Part shown: positions 59,910 through 64,000 of the stretch, one piece after another
How positions within the stretch are numbered: the first letter of the stretch is position 1
Layout of the letters: each line of letters opens with the position of its first letter
NCBI RefSeq assembly: GCF_000004075.3
Contig: NC_026660.2
Coordinates: forward strand, 30,755,498-30,819,497
DNA length: 64,000 nt
DNA from: Cucumis sativus
Lineage: Eukaryota > Streptophyta > Magnoliopsida > Cucurbitales > Cucurbitaceae
Reading direction: 5' to 3'
Made by a program: the position numbers and the translations under genes
Notes under the pieces: model-generated
What the model saw: the letters and a program-made list of their open reading frames with translations, nothing else
Databases searched by the model: none
Told to the model about the DNA's origin: nothing

Positions 59910-62900
59910 ATGGCGTCGACTCTGTCACTTACTCAGGCTCTTCTCTTCACCACTGCTTCAAATCTTCTACGCAGAAACTGTCTTAGAACCTCTGTCCTCT
60001 ATGCATCTTTCTCCTCCTCCTCAGCTATTTCCTCCGATAGCCTTCACCGGAAGAAATGGACGCAGCCTGTCTCTTCACTTCTTGAGCTCGGTGGAGTTGC
60101 AATTACGAAAGATGGTATACTTTTCTTTTCATTTCTATTTATCTTCTTTTTTTTCCTGATCGCTTCTGTATTCCGAGACATCAACTCTTTCCTAATTTGT
60201 GAGATTTTCTGGTTCAACCCCGGTGATTTCGTTGGTCTAACATTGGAACTTAGGAAATGGTAATGGGCTCTGTTGCTTGGTTTTGGGAGAATCGTTTCTG
60301 AAAAAAGATCCCTATATTTTTTTTATATTGTATCTATTTTCTAATTTAGAAAGCTGTTGGAAGAGTGAGTTTTTATCTTCTCGTCTGTATTCATTTTCTC
60401 TTTGATGCCAGCTTAAAAATACAGCATATAAAGACTAGTATATACACGGGAGAATCAAGTTAAAGAGCTGGGTACAACAGCTATGCTTATTTCCAATTTC
60501 TAAACGGGAAAGTAACTTTTAAGTTCAATTTCTAAACATCCCCAAAGTGTTTGGTTCTGCTGTTTTGAGTCATAATTAATCCTCTTCTTGGATTCCTGTT
60601 TATATTGCCGTTGAGGGGATATAAGACAACTTCTTCCAGAAATGTTTATGGGGTTGCTATCTGTAGCTTCATTTTCCCCCTGATTTCAAGTTTAATAATT
60701 ATTCATTAAAGTTCATGATTCTCTTTTGTTTACTCGTCAAAACTATGTCTATGGATTTGATTTTCTTGGTGCTTGTTGATCTGTTCTGCTAATTAAGCAT
60801 ATTTTTATGAAATTTATACCGTCTGAAGTTAAATTTTAATGTGGATGAGTTACTAATATTATTGGAAGCTTGCAGATGTTGTGAGGGATGATCCTACGAA
60901 CAATGTCCCAGATAATATTTTTTCAAAACTTGGTATGCAACTACATCGAAGAGATAACCATCCACTTGGCATTCTGAAGAATGAGATATACAACTATTTT
61001 GATACAAATTACTCAAATAAGTTCATTAAGTTTGATGACCTCAGTCCAATTGTTTCCGTGAAGGAGGTAAGCCCTTTAAACTCAACAATTAGAGGTTGAA
61101 AGCGCCTATTCAATGTTCATCTTTATCCCTGCGGAAAGTTTAGTTTCCAGAAATTGAGTAGTCCAGTAACTAATTCTCAGAAAAATGAGTTTTACACTTC
61201 TTTAGAACCTTTGCATGTGATGTACTACAATCTGATAGATATGTCAGACGGTGTTTTAAAAAGCCCTCCCAGATGACTTGCCTTGAAAATGCGCAGCTCA
61301 CAAAATAAGGTGCACCTCAGGCATGCGCCGTTTGTGAAGCCCCAAGCCCCAAGGTTCAAAGCCCTGCTCCTTGAGGTTTTGTTATTCTTAAAAATATAGA
61401 AATAATTAGGGTTTACCCTTTTTATTAACTAAATAAAATCAAATTTACTAAACGGAAATGCAAAATTTATTGTGTTTAGAGGTCTATTTTTTCATATTTC
61501 TACCTCAACCATGTTTTCTTTTCTTTAATGGAGTACTTTTATATATATAGTGTGCCTCACAAAAAAAAAGCCGCACCTTTTTTATTTTTGCAACTTGCGC
61601 TTAATCCCTGAATACTGCACTTTAATGTGCCTTGAGCATTAAAAAACACTGATGTGAAGAATCTTTGATCTAGAAGGTTGCAAGTATTTCAACCTTTCTG
61701 CACAAATTGGACTAATGACAGAAAACAGCCTGCTTGATTTTGGCAAATTGTATTGCTTATGTTGTTCAGTATATCGTGCAACTAGACTTAGTTTGAAGAT
61801 TTATCCATGCCCCAGAATTTTTGTCATGTTTTTCTTGTGGGTCACAACGGAAATCTGCTCCCATGCAGAATTGAATGCATGTGCTGGTTTTCATTTATTG
61901 GAATCTGAGAACTGCGAACTGCCATTGCAAGTAATTTCTGGCTTATTGGTGATGGAATTCTATAACCACCCTTCTTACACTTATAGAGTTGGTTTTCCTT
62001 AAAACAGTGATTTAATTTCAAAACTATTTGAAATCTAAGTTTCACATTCTTCTTTTACAACGCTGCTAGAATGCTGATAACGTTCCTACACCCTTTAACC
62101 CTTTGCATTCTTTAAGAGTTCCAGAAGAATCCGCATATCTGATTTTCTTTCTCTTTTTTTACACCTGTAGTTATGCAGTATGAAAGCATGTAGAACTTCC
62201 ATTTAGGTGTTAAGTGCATCAACTATCATTTGTGGTTAAAACTTTTTCTTAATATATGGAATATAACAAATCATAGCTTTGGGACTTCGGCGAAAAGGAC
62301 AAGTAAAAAACTCTTAGGGTTAAGAAGGTTACAGGTTCAAGTCTTGATTACTACTTATTTAGGATATTGGAAATATCCCTTGAATTTCTCGACTCGAAGT
62401 CTCAACATATCATCGAATCAGGTGGTAGTCTTATCATGTATCAGCTATAAATGTGCACTGCTTGTGTAACCACAACTTGTAAGCATGCCAACCAAAATAA
62501 TCTGTTGGAGGCCAGCAGGAGATTTCAATATTCTCTCTGGATTAATTATATATTGAACATAATAATGAATATGAGTTTTCCAGAATGGTTAAGGAATGAT
62601 AACTTAGTTGTCATCTTTCTTGGCAACTGGTCAGTTTTTTTTTCCTCCTTCATGCTTTTGTGTTTTTTATTTCTAATAATTATTGTCTTTAACATACTAA
62701 TGCCTCTTGTCAAATCCTATTATTATGTCTGCAGAACTTTGATGATGTGTTAGTTCCAGAAGATCATGTAAGCCGCAGTTATAATGATACATATTACATT
62801 GACTCACAAACTGTTCTGAGATGTCATACAAGTGCACATCAAGCAGAGCTGTTGAGAAGAGGCTATACTCAGTTTCTTGTAACGGGAGATGTTTACCGTC

Positions 62901-64000
62901 GGGATTCCATTGATTCAACTCATTACCCTGTGTTTCATCAGGTAATCTAAATAATTGCAGTAATCAATTCACGTCTTTTGCTAAGTTTGCTGAAGTTTTC
63001 ATTTAATGAGTTTTGTTGCCACTTCCCTCAGATGGAAGCTGTCCGTGTCTTTTCTCTCGATGATTTGGAGGTATCTGGTACAGATGGAACTTCTTATGCC
63101 GCTGATGACCTGAAGAAATGCTTGGAAGGTTTGGCAAGGCATTTGTTTGGTAAGTTTATATTCATTTAGGTATCCATGGTTATTCCCTTTCTGCCTTAGT
63201 TATATGTTGGGGATTCTATTGGAAATGCAAATGATTTTGGGCATACACGAAACAATAACACTTGCAGAATAAGTTGTTAATGATAAAAACTATAGTAGGA
63301 ACAAACATATGAATTGGATAAGTATTAATGATTATTGTTTTGCATTTGATCATTAAGAAGGCTTTGGGGGCTCTGAGTTGAATTGTTGAGTTCAAAGCTG
63401 TTTAGATTGGGGAGTAATTAATATGTGGAGTTAAATGGTTTGTGTTTGAGGTGCAAAATTGTTTAACCTGAATTCTTAAGTCTATATCCTGATTTTTTTC
63501 TATAGTCATAAAAAATTTGATTTTAAAATTCCCACTCCTGACTTTTCATTCCAGGAACTTGATATGGGAATTAATATGAATGAAGCAAACTCAGATTGCT
63601 TTAATTTGCATTTTACATTTTCTTTTTTAATATTTGGGTTGAAGTTTGAAATATGCCCAAATTTAATTGAAGGTAAATGTTAGGTTCTATGCTATCATTA
63701 ACTATTCTCCTAAATCTTTCAGGTGCTGTGGAAATGCGCTGGGTTGATGCATATTTCCCATTTACGGACCCATCATTCGAACTTGAGATTTTCTTTCAAG
63801 TATGTCAAATGATCATTTAGTCAATTTCCTCTTTGGAATTGCATAAATTGATTATGGTGCACTGAGTTGCCTCTTTTATAAAAGCCTTTCACTGTCACTA
63901 ATATGCATTTAAGTTTATCTAATGCCAAATTCTGCACCATGTTATTTCTGGTTTAATATAAGAACCCTGCAACTTTGTAGCTTTCGAGAATGCGTTAGTA
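59910..64000 (+). CDS. Phenylalanine--tRNA ligase, chloroplastic/mitochondrial (3' part off the window)
   Basis: Five exons are visible, 59910-60114, 60876-61066, 62735-62941, 63032-63149 and 63723-63799; the rest lies beyond the right edge. The start has an organelle presequence (Ser/Leu/Arg-rich, about residues 1-50). The synthetase core begins [23 protein letters not shown]. Class II motif 2 appears as [20 protein letters not shown], and the single-chain organellar PheRS block [24 protein letters not shown] follows. Family knowledge: the monomeric PheRS charges tRNA-Phe in both organelles; its C-terminal FDX-ACB anticodon-binding domain is not in this window. Exons are in phase at all joins. 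It resembles Arabidopsis At3g58140. Confidence 0.93.
61249..61651. mobile_element. hAT-like non-autonomous element in PheRS intron 2
   Basis: The left end CGGTGTTTTAAAAAGCCC and the inverted right end CAGTGTTTTTTAATGCTC form terminal inverted repeats of the 'CAGTGTTTTAAAA' type seen in many plant hAT-derived MITEs. The interior near both ends is the GC-rich gcctca/gcgc/caaggc sequence typical of these elements. The 8 flanking bases (atgtcaga / atgtgaag) agree at five positions, which would be a diverged target-site duplication. No transposase is encoded in the 403 bases. Confidence 0.6.

Noticed and set aside
62280-62400. Possible second SINE (ggttcaagtcttg B-box-like string) in PheRS intron 2
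   Set aside because: No convincing A box or poly(A) tail and no target duplication; a weak match only.
1-64000. Bacterial-style systems, CRISPR arrays, rRNA or organellar DNA insertion
   Set aside because: No regularly spaced repeats with unique spacers, no rRNA or organelle gene signatures, and intron-rich plant genes throughout.

Overview
This window is nuclear DNA from a flowering plant. The genes are split by GT-AG introns, the introns and spacers are very AT-rich, and every recognisable protein is of plant type: RAN1/HMA7 copper pump, SUF4 zinc finger, QRT3 polygalacturonase, VQ protein, ATL RING-H2 ligase, thioredoxin o. Intron sizes and the repeats suggest a small-genome eudicot. I lean towards a cucurbit, but that is an impression from the repeat style and not proven here. 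No bacterial, viral, rRNA, tRNA or CRISPR feature is visible.

Layout. (1) 1-3157: left edge with a GC/purine-rich promoter-like block that may be the 5' end of a minus-strand gene lying off the window, then AT-rich spacer. (2) 3158-10406 (+): a plastid-type HAD-like protein in 11 exons; its introns carry a SINE, a foldback and a tandem repeat. (3) 11730-15148 (-): an Era-like organellar GTPase (ERG) in 8 exons, one intron with a GC donor. (4) 16486-21073 (-): SUF4-like C2H2 zinc-finger protein. (5) 22908-24348 (-): VMA21-like V-ATPase assembly factor with a 5'-UTR intron that contains a copia-type remnant. (6) about 26.1-29.8 kb: AT-rich gene desert with a MITE. (7) 29842-32897 (+): QRT3-like polygalacturonase; 33668-34174 (+): single-exon ATL RING-H2 ligase. 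(8) 35284-37877 (-): small organelle-type RRM protein. (9) 39941-40504 (-): single-exon VQ-motif protein. (10) 45425-51285 (-): RAN1/HMA7-type copper P1B-ATPase in 9 exons. (11) 55249-58783 (+): mitochondrial thioredoxin o, with a TRIM-like retroelement in an intron. (12) 59910-64000 (+): organellar phenylalanyl-tRNA synthetase, cut by the right edge, with a hAT-like element in an intron.

The genes form no pathway or operon; they are independent loci. One mild theme is that five of eleven (HAD-like protein, ERG, RRM protein, thioredoxin o, PheRS) look organelle-targeted, and the last two share clusters of TGGGCY 'site II' promoter motifs. All exon borders were derived by hand from splice motifs, reading-frame continuity and family similarity; summed exon lengths are multiples of three for every complete multi-exon gene. 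No undescribed system was found. The most interesting points are a HAD-fold protein whose catalytic Asp motifs are replaced, a GC-AG intron whose donor region is duplicated inside the intron, a possible 45-nt cassette exon in SUF4, and several small non-autonomous transposons inside introns.
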